From assembly GCA_024663395.1 (NCBI GenBank), contig JANFAH010000052.1, positions 310,001-374,000 on the forward strand: a stretch of DNA of 64,000 nucleotides. The letters run 5' to 3'. The position numbers and the translations under genes were made by a program. Origin of the DNA: Pisolithus tinctorius (taxonomy: Eukaryota; Basidiomycota; Agaricomycetes; Boletales; Pisolithaceae). This document shows, piece after piece, positions 1 to 11,836 of this stretch. Every line of letters starts with the position of its first letter. Within the stretch, counting starts at the first letter, position 1. Under the pieces are notes generated by a model. The model was given only the letters and a program-made list of their open reading frames with translations, ran no database searches and was not told where the DNA came from.

Positions 1-1776
1 CGCGTTGTATCGATCTGCGGTCGATGTTGTTCGGATGGGTAACTGATGTATTATAGTCATAAGGGCTCTTTTCGGACTTAGAAGGCGCATTGCTTGCAAT
101 GCTGTGTCACATGGACAATCGATGCTTTGCTATCTTATCAAACAACTTCCCCCCTTCCCTTCGCAATCGCACTCATTGACATCTAGGCATCCGTGAAAGT
201 GTAGGATAACCGGTTTGGACATTACGATCACTATTGCATTGGTAGTGCTTACTGCTTACTGTACGGTGGTGGTTTTAACCGCGTAGAAGTGTCCCTTGCT
301 CCAACGAGTTCCCTCCTGAACCTGTGGTATCGCAGAGACTCTGCGTTCGGATCGAAATCTAGGTGGTGACCAAAATACGAATACGCAGCTAACGAATTAG
401 GGCACTAGAACTGGAAGTTGCAAATATACAGCCTGGAACGTCTGAGGGAATGATGAAGTCTCAGTGCGCAGGAGGGACGTGGTAGATGGAGAATGTGGCT
501 GCGAAGAATGAGGAAGAGTAGTGAGTCGACCGAATGGGATGCCGTATGGCAGCGAGAGCGTTTCAAAATTACTCTCATTCCCTTTCTTGTGTGTCCGTTT
601 TCTCTGGGTGCGACTTGGAGCACGCGAGCGGAAACGATAGAGTGCGTTTGCATCCTCCATTATTCAAGTCGCGTTCCTCGAGAACTCTGATCATCTACAT
701 CAAGAAACGGAGTCGAGACACAGACAAAAGCACGTACGTTGTAAGCATGGGTGGGTGGTAGGCTAGGCAACGGTAGTCCTGCTTGACCATAGGGGCCACC
801 TGGATCATCCACCACGGACGCGGGTCGGCAAACCGTCCCGAGGAGTACCCAAAGCAGAAGCCAGTACCCGAGCATCTGTACGTTCTGGGAGTGAACTGGC
901 CATTGATAGGAGGAGATCTGCGACTAGCGTGTTACCTCGAGACTACGTCAAGGCGTAGTAGGGTGATATCACTTCCATGGGCCATCAGCAGCAGTATGAA
1001 TATGAATATGGGAGTACATGGAGGATCGGCAATCGATTGACTCGTCCTTAGTGGACCGGCGCGTCAGAGTGATTGGCATACTCTAGTCTTCAGAACTGAA
1101 CGCTGACTTCACATTGGCACTATCATCGTGGTCAACGTTAGGCGGTGCTGTTTTTCAGCATTAAAACCAGTCCTCAAGGCCTCACGCGCGATATCTGTCC
1201 AACGTAACGTGACAGGCAGGCGTGCGATGCCGTCACTTTCAAGCTGCTGGATGAACTATAGCTACCTCTCTCAGGTTCCCGTCTTTTGGCCCCCGGGTTC
1301 CCTTTCTCGGTCTGACAGTAAAATCGGAGTCAAGTGCATCCGATACACTGAAATACGATATCGTTTGTAAGGGACATACTTTTTTTCTGCGCATACCTCC
1401 TTGCTTTAACAACATGCGTCGCCATCGGATCTCTTGTATTCCTTCGTCGACACTGAGAACCCTGCTACTGCGAACTTGGATATCGCATTTGTGCGCGGTG
1501 TTTCTGGTCTTGTACATCCAGGGAACACGGAACAGCGCAGTACAGCGAGGGGGTGGGTGGGGGGACACCGAACAGTGAAAGGGTTGCTAACTGTTGCAGC
1601 ACTGCGGTCCATTCAGTTCGGGATGACTCAGGTTCTCACCTGTAGTGCCCACCTTCATATCGATAGGCGCGCTGTCGCACCTTGTCACACTCGCCCACCA
1701 TTGACATCGTTCTCTGCAGCCCACGACGTTCGACGACTTCGTTTTCAAGCTGTCATTTCTCATTTCTGTATCGTTC
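1..1776. other. CpG-rich unique DNA, no gene recognised
   Basis: Only short overlapping open frames occur here and none shows a domain I recognise. CpG is frequent, unlike the region after about 2.0 kb, so this looks like non-repetitive flanking DNA rather than transposon. It may hold untranslated or intergenic sequence of genes outside the window. Confidence 0.5.
660..875 (-). CDS. Possible first exon of a small secreted protein
   Basis: The frame begins MLGYWLLLWVLLGTVC, a hydrophobic stretch of signal-peptide type, and then turns Pro/Gly-rich. No downstream exon could be joined with confidence and no family was recognised. A chance hydrophobic frame is at least as likely. It is listed because it is the only feature in this stretch that resembles a protein start. 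Confidence 0.15.
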   Translation of the reverse strand: MLGYWLLLWVLLGTVCRPASVVDDPGGPYGQAGLPLPSLPPTHAYNVRAFVCVSTPFLDVDDQSSRGTRLE

Positions 1777-3163
1777 ATGGTTCCCGAGTGTTTCAGCGCA
1801 TTATGGTGCTCATGGCGGCGTCCACGTGCACATTTTCCCCAAGACAATGTGGATGATGCTGCTCCGGCATCAACTGAAGGGGTACCCTCCGGTATGTGTG
1901 TTTCTTGTGATAGTGGGGGAAATCTAACAGTATCAATAACTGGTAACAGCTTCTACTTATCGCTTGAATCCCACCCAAGCTAGAGAGAAAATCAATCACG
2001 TCCATCGTTTTCGTATCCTTGTCGTGGGCAGAGCAAATGCAGGTAAAACAACTATCCTGCAGAGGCTCTGTAACACCACAGATCAACCAGAGGTTTTTGA
2101 TGGTGAAGGAAGGAAGGTATGTGGAATGTACTGTAATTCCTTGTGCCTTGTCAATGTGGTTGGCTGTGTTTAGGTTGATGCTACCGGAGTTGAAGGTTCA
2201 CTGGGGGTGAGATTTTGCTCAAAATTGCATGCAACATGCTATTGATGGTATTCAGCATGGACACCACAACATTGAGTATGAGATGGTGTTTAAGAGTAAC
2301 CCTCACTTGTTTTTCATGACTCCTGTGGTTTTTGAATCTGGCAGTGAGGCACAGTTCAAGAAGATGAGAGAATTTGTAATGGATTGTGCCAAGACCCCAA
2401 GCTGGAGAAGAGGATACATGCTATCTGGTGAGAGTTTCATAACTGACCCAGGGTAGAGTGATGTGTTCTTCATGAATTGATGATCCAGGTTTTGCATTCC
2501 ATTGAATGAGTGCCACAGGATGGTCTTAGCTGCTGAAAGGAAGTTTTTTAATGAATGTGACACAGGCCATGGTATGTCTATATGGTGTCTTGTTATGCAT
2601 CCTTGTGTGGAATTGAGGGCTCCCATAGTGCCTGTGATTGTGCTGTTAACAAAGGCAGACACTTTGGAGCTTGATGCCATTCAGGAGATTGAGGAGCTAC
2701 AGTTAGAGATAGGTGAAGCAGATAGAGGGATAAGGATTGCTGAGATACAGGGAAGGATGGTGGATGAGAATCTTGCAAAGGTGAAAAAGTGGTTGAATGT
2801 TTTGAAGTTTCCACCACATGACATCCTGCCATTGACAGGGAAGTGCTCTATCATTGCCCTGATATGCAGTGGACCTAATCAAAGAACAATACAGGAATGC
2901 AGCAAGAAGGAGCAGATTTTACTTCCCTGCTGAAATGTACAGCAAATGCCCTGAATGAAGAAAGCCAGCAAAAGCTTCTTATATCAACACAACAGTCTGG
3001 TTTGGCACTCTGCATTGAGTTTGCTGTAATGAAGTAAGTGTTGAAGTGGAAGCTCTGACTTGTATTGACATGATGAAGGACATTGAAAGGATGCATGGAG
3101 CAGAGATTAGGTCATTGGGAGCCAGCAAAACTGGCTGCTGCTCTGGCAACTTGGTTTCCATAT
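1777..3163 (+). pseudogene. P-loop GTPase (G domain protein), frame-broken
   Basis: This belongs to the large agaricomycete family of GTPases with a single G domain. A plausible first exon is 1777-1891. Exon 1950-2116 carries the P-loop GRANAGKT after a His/Arg-rich lead. Further introns that keep the expected frame are 2117-2173, 2207-2255 and 2428-2488, all 49-61 nt with GT...AG ends. The G3 motif (expected HDSxG near 2318-2332) is read out of frame between two single-base length changes in T runs, and another one-base loss lies near 2397 before the conserved IHAIW. G4 is seen as LLTKAD near 2650. The sequence then runs through KFPP and a segment at 2900-3035 and reaches a LATWFPY exon end at 3163, where a GTATGT donor opens the expanded intron. 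CpG is almost absent after about 2030. Function: GTP binding/hydrolysis by family; this copy is unlikely to work. The start codon is uncertain. Confidence 0.7.
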
Positions 3164-6100
3164 GTATGTATGAGAGGTTCATTCTTGGAAGTGATGAATG
3201 TATGCTGACCCATTCCATCCTCTGGGGGTGATAGTATGTGAGTGGAGCCATGGCAGGTTATGTGATTGCATACTGATGATGTTGTTCCCACCCTTGGGGA
3301 CATGGGATCATAGCATGTGAGTGGAGTTATTGTAGGTGATGGAGAAGCATGCTGATGTTGCTTGCTCTCACCCTTGCTGACATGGGTTGATAGCAAGTGG
3401 GTAGATTCATGAAGGTGAATATAGATGCATGCTGACATATTTACTCCCACCCTTGTGGATGTGGGTGGATAGTTGGTGAGTGGAACCATGAAAAGGTAGC
3501 AGTGTATGCATACTAACCATGTTTGCTCCCACCCATGGTAACATGGTGTCATGGGTTGATAGGGAGTGAGTGGAATGATAGTGGATGGCTGTGGATGCAT
3601 GCTGATCAAGTTTGTCCTACCCCTGTGGCCATGGGTGGATAGAAAGTGAGTGGAGTCATGGTAGGTGGTGGTGGATGGATGCTGATGATATTGGTTTGCA
3701 TCCTTCTGGACATGGTTGACAGCAAGTGAGTGAAATCATGGCAGATGGTGGTGGATGCATGCTTACTATACTCACTACTGCCCTTGTGACATGGGTTGAT
3801 AGAAAGTGAGTGGAGTCATAGCTGGTGGTGGATGCATGCTGACTATGTTTGTTCCCACTATTATGGATTTGGGTTTTTTAGGGAGTGAGTAGAGTCATGG
3901 CAGGTTGAAGATGCATGCTGATGATATTTGCTCCCACCCTTGTGGACATGGGTTGATAGTATGTGAGTGGAGTCAGGGCAGGTAATGGTGGATATATGAT
4001 GACCATTTTTTCTCCCATCCTGTTGGATATGGGTTGATAGTATGTGAGTGAAGTTGTGTCTGATGGTAGTGGATACACACTGAAGATGTGTACTCCCACC
4101 CTTGTGACCTTGGTTGATAGGGAGTGAGTGGAGTCATGACAAGTGGTGGTTGATGCATGCATGCAGACTATGTTTCCTCCCACCTTTTTATTAGGATGTG
4201 AGTAGAATCATCTCAGGTGGAGGGGGATGGATGACCATATTTGCTCACATCCTTGTGAACATTGGTGGATAGGTGGTGAGTGGAATGGAAGGTGGAGGAG
4301 GATGAATGCTGACTATGTTTTCTCCCACCCTTGTGGACATGGGATAATAGCAAGTGAGTGGAGTCATTGCAGGTATGAAGTAGTGGATACATGCTGACCA
4401 TATATTCCCTGCCTTTGTGGTCATGGGTTGATAGGCAGTGAGTGGAGATGTGGTAGGTGGAAGATGCAAGCTGATGATTTGCTCCCACCCTTGTGGACTT
4501 GGGTTGACTGTTGATAGTATGTGAGTGGAGTGATGGTGACAAAGGATGCATGCTGACCCTTGTGGATAGGGAGTGAGTGGAGTCATGAAAGATGGTGGTG
4601 AATCCATTCTGATGGTGTTTGTGCTCACCCCTTGCAAACATGGGTTGATAGTTGGTGAGTGAAATTGTAACAGGCTTATGGGGTGGATTGATAATGATGT
4701 TTTCACCCATCTTTGTGGACATGCACTGATAGGGAGTGAGTTCAATGTTGGATCATGGCAGGTGGTGATGCACACATGCTGACTGTCTTCTCCCACACTT
4801 GTGGATGTGGGCTAATAGGGAGTGGGTGGAGTCATGTCAGGTGGTGGTGAATATATACTGACCATGTGTGCTTTCACCCTTCATGGTTTAATAGGATGTG
4901 AGTGGAGTCATGGCAGGTGGAGGAGAGTGCTTGCTAAACATATTTCTTTCCCCCTTGTGGTTATGGGCTGATAGTTGGTGAGTGGAGTCATGGGAGGAGG
5001 AGGTGGATGCTGATGGTGTTTACTCCCACCCTTGTGGATATGGATTCACAGCGAGTGAGTGGGATTATTGCAAGTGGGGGTGGATGCATGCTGATGTTTG
5101 CTCTCACCCTGGTGGACATGGGTTGATAGGATGTGAGTCAGTCATGGCTGGTGGTGGAGGATGCATGTTGACAGTGTTTGCTCCTGGCCTTGTTGATATG
5201 GGTTGATAGGATGTGAGTGGTATCATGGTAGGTGGTGGCAGATGCATGCTGACCATGTTTGCCCCCACCCTCCTGGGCATGGGTTGATAGTTGGTGAGTG
5301 GAATCATAGTAGGTGGTAATGAATGCATGCTGACACTGTCTGCTCCCATCCTTGTGGATGTGGATTGACAGCGAGTGGGTGAAGTCATTGCAGGTGATAG
5401 TGAATACATGCTGATGATATTTGCTCCTGCCTTTATGGACATGGGTTTGCAGTATGTGAGTGGAGTCATGGGCTGGTGGAGGTAGACCCCTGCTGACAAT
5501 GTCTGCTCTAACTCACATCAACATGGGTTGATAGCAAGTGAGTCAAGTTACAGGACAGTGGAGGATGCATGCTCACCATGTTTGCTCTGTCTCTGGTGGA
5601 CGTGGGTTAACAGCCAGTGAGTGCAGTTATGTCAGCTGGTGGTGGATGCATCATGCTGACCTAGTTTACTCCTATCCTTGTAAATATTGGATGGCTGATA
5701 GCGGGTGAGTAGAATCATTTCAATTGTTGGTGGATGCATGATGACCATGTTTGCTCCAATTGTCATGGGTGGGTTGACAGGTAGTGAGTGAGGTCATAGC
5801 AAGTTGTGGTAGATGGATGTTGACAGTTTTTCCTCCCACCACTGTGAACATGCATCAATAGGGAGTAAGTTGAGTCATGGCTTGTGGTGGAGGATGAATG
5901 TTGACCATATTTGCTCTCACACTTGTGGATGTGGGCTGATAGCAAGTGAGTTGAGTCAAGGCAGGTGTGCTGAATGCATGCTGATTATGTTTTTTCTCAC
6001 CATCATGGACATGAGAGTTGTTAGTATGTAAGTATAGTCATGGCAGGTGGTGGTAGATGCTGACCATATTTGCTCCCCCCTTTGTGGACTTGGGTTGATA

Positions 6101-6290
6101 GGGAGTGAGTGGAGTCACAGCAGGTGGTGGACAATACATACTGACTGTGTTTGCTCTTGTCCTTGTGGACATGGGTTGATAGGATGTGAGTGGAATCATG
6201 GTAGATGGTGGTGGATATGTGCTTACAACAGTTTTTCAAATGTCCTGGGTTTGGCTTGATAGCAGGTGAATTTTATCCACTGTGCACATT
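3164..6290 (+). repeat. Tandem array of ~80 bp intron-like units (~38 copies) inside an intron
   Basis: Successive unit starts lie 78-81 bp apart (3317, 3397, 3476, then 3566, 3646, 3726, 3806, 3885, 3963, 4044, 4124; one step is 90). Each unit begins GTGAGT(G), has a branch-point-like CTGAC/CTGAT/CTAAC about 37 nt in, a pyrimidine stretch CTCCCACCCTT, and ends TTGATAG. Two or three variable bases follow before the next GTGAGT. The array starts in the intron opened by GTATGT at 3164 after the WFPY exon of the GTPase gene; its first units are degenerate. It ends near 6268. The units lack CpG and vary by point changes and small indels. Long minus-strand frames here arise because 78 is divisible by 3. 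Confidence 0.9.
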
Positions 6291-7045
6291 AAATGGTTTC
6301 TTCATCCTGTATAGTTTGTGAGTGTGTTTCATGCAACCTTGCTACAGGTGTCAATGATCTACACTCAGGATGTAGGTTCCCACACAATGGAATTCACCTT
6401 CATCCTCATTCTTCTCCATGCAACCATCAGCATGTCAGTTCCTCTCAATTTAAGTTGGTGCCCCTCCTGATATTACCTTTTACAGCATGTATGAGTCCTT
6501 AATTCAATATTTGTAGCTGGCAGTTACCAATGACATTTCCAGCTGGTTTGTGTCCATCACTTCTTACCAGCATTGAAAGCCATGATTATGTGTTTCAGGT
6601 GGTAGGTTTCATTGTTGGTCTGATAACCCACTCATTCCATGACAATTATGTATATCTACCACAGCCTCATCTTTTGCATGAGTCAGCTTTAGTATCAATA
6701 CCTATACTGTCATCATCCTTGAAAACCTCAATGGCATTCATTGTGGAACATGGCATAGGTGATTTATATTTTTGCCAATCTCTTCATGACATGAATGGCT
6801 TTATCTCTGCAGGGTCTATTTTGGTGTTTGAGTATTTCTACTTCTTGTTGCAGGTCAATCAAGAAAATCAAGCTGGTGTCAAAAAATGCATGTCATTGGC
6901 TGTCAAGGAGTATCAGATGTCAGGTGTCCAAGCTACTGTCATTGATCTTATTGCATCAGCTCTTCAAACACATGGTGAGAATGTAGAGATTTTATGTCCC
7001 ATACTTGTGGATATTGCAACAGCAAATCAGATGTGTAAGCTGTGA
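6291..7045 (+). pseudogene. Coding fragment after the array, possible downstream exons of the GTPase gene
   Basis: Open segments at 6293-6502 and 6530-7045 follow the array in the same strand. The last, ending near 7045, contains a helical-looking stretch (QAGVKKCMSLAVKEY and ATVIDLIASALQTHGE) that could be a HEAT-like or helical C-terminal part. Several AG/GT sites could splice these pieces to the exon ending at 3163, but I could not prove the frame. The family is not recognised with confidence. CpG is absent, as in the array. Confidence 0.3.
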
Positions 7046-9329
7046 TTTCTTTGTAGGTTGGATGCATTCAATTTGTATTTTTTAGCAAAGAAGCTGTTAA
7101 AGTAGGGGTCAATTGTAAAGGTCATGTTTATCAAGTGCTTGACAGGGGACATGTATTGTGAGTTCATATGTATGTCACACTCCAAAAATCATGCTCAATC
7201 CTGTTGGATCCATGTGTCTTGCATTATTAGATCTCTCTCAAAAGGCCAATGCAGTTATCTTCCTTTAAAGACTTCAGTGGTGGGGAAGTGTCCTGCAAAG
7301 GATGGAACTCATATGTTGTGTGTGCCATCATCTTCCCCACAACTTGACAATCCCAATGATGTTCACATGCATACATAATTTGAATGTATAATGATGATCC
7401 ACCAGCTGTGAAACATTTACCTTCTAATGCATTCAATGCAGCCAGGGGGGACTCAGAACTGAGATTAGGGCAGCTTCATCCAATGTATTTGTACTTAGGA
7501 AGGCCTGGCCAGTGTTGGACAAATATGGGTTTGCTGCTCTTTGGACTAATCCTGTATGGTCTGGAATTGTCAAGTCTTAGTCTTCTCAGGATGAGTCTGG
7601 TCCAGAGTCTGACTAGTGTGTAGCAGGATAGTTATGTACAGGGACAAGAGGGATGGATGGATTGGGTTCAATTACAAGGGCACAGCATTGCACCCTTGCA
7701 TGGGTTCCAGTCCAGTTGAGAGAACAGGAATGAGTCCACAGAGAGAAGTAAATCAATCGATTTCTGACTAGAGAGACAATGAAACAAAGTACATATGTAT
7801 TTACACTCTAATTTTTAGTAATGTATTAGTGAGTAACTGATTACAATCAAGGTGACAAAGAGAAAGGAAACCAGGACAGGACATGTAAGAGGCCAGATCT
7901 TGACTGGGTTGGGCTGAACTGGGATAGCACTCAAAAAAAAAACTCAAAAAGTGATATAGTTACCAAAAACTCATAGTTTTTGCACAAAAGCCAAACTACA
8001 ACTGCATTTCTATGGGGGAGTGGGTTTCATTAATATATTGGATCAAACAGCATAGTCATTAGCGCAAGTGTAGTAGTGTTTGGTTTTGCATATGTATGGC
8101 ATGAAATGCACCCATCAGACTCAAGTGTGTGATCTAAGCAACAAGAGTGGCATATGAGAACATGGCAATTGTGATTAATTACTAAAGATTTGTCATTAAC
8201 TACATACTATAGCTCTATACAGTGGGAGCTTGTCTACTAATAGTTGGTCAGTGCTGGGACAATCTGAACAAATTTACCCAGTTATGTACATATGTACATA
8301 CCTTGTTGGGGGGGTGTTTGATCCTTGACAGGGCTGAGATGTACTTCTGGTGGGCTCCACAGGGATCTGGAGGTCAGAGGTGATGTAAGATAGAAAAATG
8401 GAACTGGGAGGGAAGTAGCAAGGATCCAAGAGAAGTGAGTAAGTCCAGAGGGTCCTCCATGGCCTGAATTGTCAAGTATGGACATCCTTGGGTGACCAGG
8501 CACTGAGTCTAGGTAACAGGGGATAAGTCCAGGGGGTCCAGAGTCAAGTCCAGGTGTGTCTGAACAGTTCCAGTAGCATGGGAACTTGACTGGTCCAAAG
8601 GTGCACACAAAGGGAAGCTGGTCCAGGGGTGGATTACCACCCTTGGTCTCAGCTTATGTATGTGCTGTACCCTTATGCAGGCCAGGGGAGAAGTCTGAGA
8701 CAGGAGGGGGGATAGTGCAAGGGATCTGCCTTAACTATCAAGAGAGGTTCAGGGAATTCAACCTAGTTGACATTCTGACTGGGATGCTACAGAGCTTGTA
8801 CAGTGGTTAAATATGTGAGTCTGGTCTGGAGTAGTGAGTACAAAACCAGACAGATTGCTAAGCTATTAATAAAATGATTAGCAGGAAGTGGATAGCCACA
8901 GAGGCTATGCTGAGACTAAAGTCAAAGTCTGGGTAGCTGGAGTTACTGGAGTTGGACACAGATTTTGTATCATAAGTACAGATCAGGAACAGGGTGAAAG
9001 ATCTAAGGGCCTGAACAGTAGTGAAATTTCTGCTTCTTTATGCAAAACATATACAAACCAAGTCTGTGCAGAGTTCAGCAGACTTCCAAGTTGATAATTG
9101 CAGACTATCTGCAACTGTGTTTACTGATGACTCACAGTTACCCACATATGCATAGTATGATGTGCCACCTTGATGAACTGACCATTATCACAGGCTAGAT
9201 CATTCCCCATCCCCAACCCACTGTTCACTTTGACTTCACTGCAAGATGGAAGGTAGGGGTTCTGGAACAAAGGGAGGGGCTTTATCAATCAGTTCAAGCT
9301 CTGAGCCTCAGCCAAAGTTGTGAGCTGTA
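7046..9329. other. Decayed intergenic or transposon-derived DNA, no gene recognised
   Basis: No convincing coding region. The stretch is CpG-poor, rich in TGGTCCAG/GTCCAGG-like words between 7.5 and 8.7 kb, and holds a short palindrome (ATGTACATATGTACAT, from about 8284). It may be a strongly decayed retroelement, but no terminal repeat or TSD could be defined. Confidence 0.4.
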
Positions 9330-10615
9330 TGGCCCCATGCAGATGTTGAGATGCTTCTTGATTTTGTGGAGGAAATCCAACCCAAGGCAGGGGATCATAT
9401 GGCCTTTCAAGCAGGGCACTTCAATGATTTAGTATCTCAGTTGCCTGTCCAACCCAATGGCTACCATAAAACCACAAAAAACTGTCAGGACAAGTGGGAA
9501 AGTGTGCATTTTTCGATTTATCCTTGCATTCCATATCACTCATCTCATAAAAAGCTGAAATGGGATTACCATGCAGCTTCAGCTGTGGCAGGGGGGTTGG
9601 GGCTTGCATATTCAGCAGTGAAGGGTGCCAATGTTGTAACTGAGGTAGGGCAACTCATGATGGATGATATTGCTGAGGTATGTCTGGGATTTTCTCATCG
9701 TGTGGTGCACAAATCCTTGACCATCCACTAGAAGCGACCAGATACTGCCCAGTACCACAACATGGGCTTCAAATACTTTGATCATATGTGGGACTTTGCC
9801 CTTCCTGACAAGGTGTGGGGCACCAATGCACACCATGCCACCCATTCCTGACCCCCTGCCCAAAGGTCCCAGGCTTCCACATCCACACCCTCCAATTTTT
9901 CCCCCACACCACCAATGCAAGCTGCTTCACAACTTACCTTTGTGCCATATCAACCTGGGTCTCCTGATCAAAATCAAATTATGCTGACTCCTCAGATGGT
10001 GCAGCCTACTGTAAATGCTCAAGGTATGCCTCTACCACCAGGTGTTTCACAGGCCCAGTCTGGTGTGCCATCCATATCCCTACCTGATCCCATGGTCTCC
10101 CCTTTGTCAATTCCTACATCACTGCCATCATCTGCAATGACATCAGTAAGCACATCCATCAAACCTTCATCCAGCTTGTCATCTTGTGGCAAGAAGCAGA
10201 AAAGTGGTGCCACTGCTGAGCTCAACACCATGTCCACAACAGCTTCCAGGGGAAGCTCTTCTGGTTCTTGAAAGCATCACTCATAGACAGCTGGCCTTGA
10301 AGATGTGGTGTGGGATTTCATAACTGGTGTGCAAGATAACATCACCAAGACACTCACTGCTCTTGACAAATCCAAGGGCTGAGACCTAGATGAAGCTTGT
10401 GTGCTGATGTTAAAGCTTGAGAAGAATCCTTCAGAGTGAAACCTGGTCCACTTGCAAATGGTATTTGAAGAGAAGCCTTCCTATGTCACAGGTTACAAGA
10501 ATGCCACTGCTCAATCACCAACATACAGAATGTTTTGGGTCAAGATGAGGCTTGAGGCAGTTGGCTGTGAGGTTCCAGAATACACAGGAATGGAGGGGGG
10601 GGATAAGTAGTCTAT
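9330..10615 (+). pseudogene. Myb/SANT-like DNA-binding domain protein, decayed
   Basis: From the TGG at 9330 the frame reads through LLDFVEEIQPKAGD and later KTTKNCQDKWESV, the layout of the fungal Myb/SANT-like domain (W...LLDF...AGD...F...K(T/S)xKSCQxKW). Around 9735-9800 another frame continues with a GFKYFDHMWDF segment, which matches the family's C-terminal signature of a conserved aromatic-Asp stretch. A Pro/Ser/Gln-rich linker follows (about 9890-10270), then a helical tail around 10300-10610 with in-frame stops. Several shifts and TGA/TAG codons show it is dead. In transposons such proteins accompany PIF/Harbinger transposases and bind the element ends; in fungi they also occur alone. 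The fragment at 10758-10937 may be the partner. Confidence 0.6.
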
Positions 10616-10757
10616 CTGTACTTGTGCCATTGTGCTGTAGTCAATGCTGTAGTTGGGAATCACACTGAAAGGGTCAAGTCACATTGATTGGAAATGGTAC
10701 CATTCACAAGAGAGTTGGTATGTGATACAAAAAATACAAAAACTACAAATGACTGAA

Positions 10758-10937
10758 TCAACCATGCCTCACAAGCTCAGCATGATAGTCCTCCCACATC
10801 TGCATTGCAATTGTGTCACACAAGGCATTCATCTGCCTGCATGACTCAGCATTCAATGGAATATCTTGCAAGTTTCCAACATCAGTTTCTTTGGGTGCTA
10901 GGAGCAGCCCATCTTCATTGATAGCATTGGGATCTGG
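10758..10937 (-). pseudogene. C-terminal coding fragment, possibly of a Harbinger-type transposase
   Basis: On the minus strand a frame enters from the LTR border at 10937 and ends at 10758 with ...CDTIAMQMWEDYHAEL. A short 'R/C-D-x-I-A-x-x-M-W-x-D-Y' tail is how several fungal DDE transposases and related proteins end. Upstream sequence is cut off exactly by the gypsy A LTR at 10938. It is convergent with the Myb/SANT-like gene, an arrangement compatible with a PIF/Harbinger element. This identification is inference from a short tail. Confidence 0.3.
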
Positions 10938-11639
10938 TGTCAAGTTCAGGCCTACTCCAACCAACTCTGATGCTAGACAAGGTCTAGAGAGTGGCTCAGA
11001 AGCAAGTCTGACACAAAGGAACAGAACTCTGACTGGTGGAGTGGTGGCAGGAACAAAGTCTGCTGAGACAAAGGTGGAGCAGAGTGAGGGCATTGGGTTT
11101 AGCTCATGTGCTACCCCCTGGCATGATCTCAGCCCTCATATTTCAGAGGGAGAGTACAGATAGAGAGTCAGAGGTAACTCTGACAGACAGAAGACAGAGA
11201 CAGAAGGAGTAGGAACTAAGTTGATATTCATACTGAGGAATGGTGGAGTATGATACATGCTTTTATACTACTATGGAGGCACAGTAACCAGAATTGGAAC
11301 TGACATACGGAGACCCAGAAATTTTCAAGTAAAACTTCCTAGATGATGAATGAAGGGTAGATGGAGGACATACAAATGGGTAACATAGAACATCCAGAAA
11401 ATGAAACAGTCCAGGCACTGGACCATGCAGTGTGCATGCTGTGGAGTACCTGACTGTGTGCTGTCAGGGAGAAGTCTGAAGGTAGTCACATGACCCCTCA
11501 GAGAATGGTCTGCTCAGTCCAGTAGGAGAGCAACACAAGTCTGACAGCAGTTGGAGTGGAGATGGTTTGCAACCAACAGAAGTTGGGGGGAGTTAGTATG
11601 GAGTGAGTAAGGACTTAGAGTGAATGCACAGTTATGACA
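10938..11639 (-). repeat. 3' LTR of gypsy A (family S, copy A)
   Basis: About 702 bp, TGTC...GACA ends, clearly the same sequence as the solo LTRs at 18950-19663 and 35581-36294. Nearly every CpG of the 35581 copy reads TpG or CpA here. It has the element's polypurine tract on its right side, which proves it is the 3' LTR of a minus-strand element. Confidence 0.85.
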
Positions 11640-11655
11640 GTGCCCCCCCCTTAGG
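11640..11655 (-). promoter_or_regulatory. Polypurine tract of gypsy A
   Basis: The plus strand reads GTGCCCCCCCCCTTAG directly beside the LTR end; in element sense this is a G-run followed by CAC and the LTR start. It would prime plus-strand DNA synthesis. Confidence 0.7.
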
Positions 11656-11836
11656 GCCTGAACCCCTGAAGGCTGCATGTACAGGACAAGATCAACATGA
11701 GTTGATCATTTGAAATTATTCTGATGCCTTGAGGATAATGGCTTTAGCTGTGGTGGAGCTCCATCAGAGTTCGAAGTACCACTTAAAAACATGTGTTTAG
11801 GGCACAGAGCCCTCGTACCTTCTTCCCTCATCATCA

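Noticed and set aside
3878..5499. Long minus-strand open frames (up to 183 codons) in the minisatellite
   Set aside because: Frames persist because many units are close to 78 bp (26 codons); they shift between units, have no start context or domain, and the splice-like signals are on the other strand.
3164..6290. CRISPR-like array
   Set aside because: Units are contiguous with no unique spacers of constant length, and the genome is fungal.
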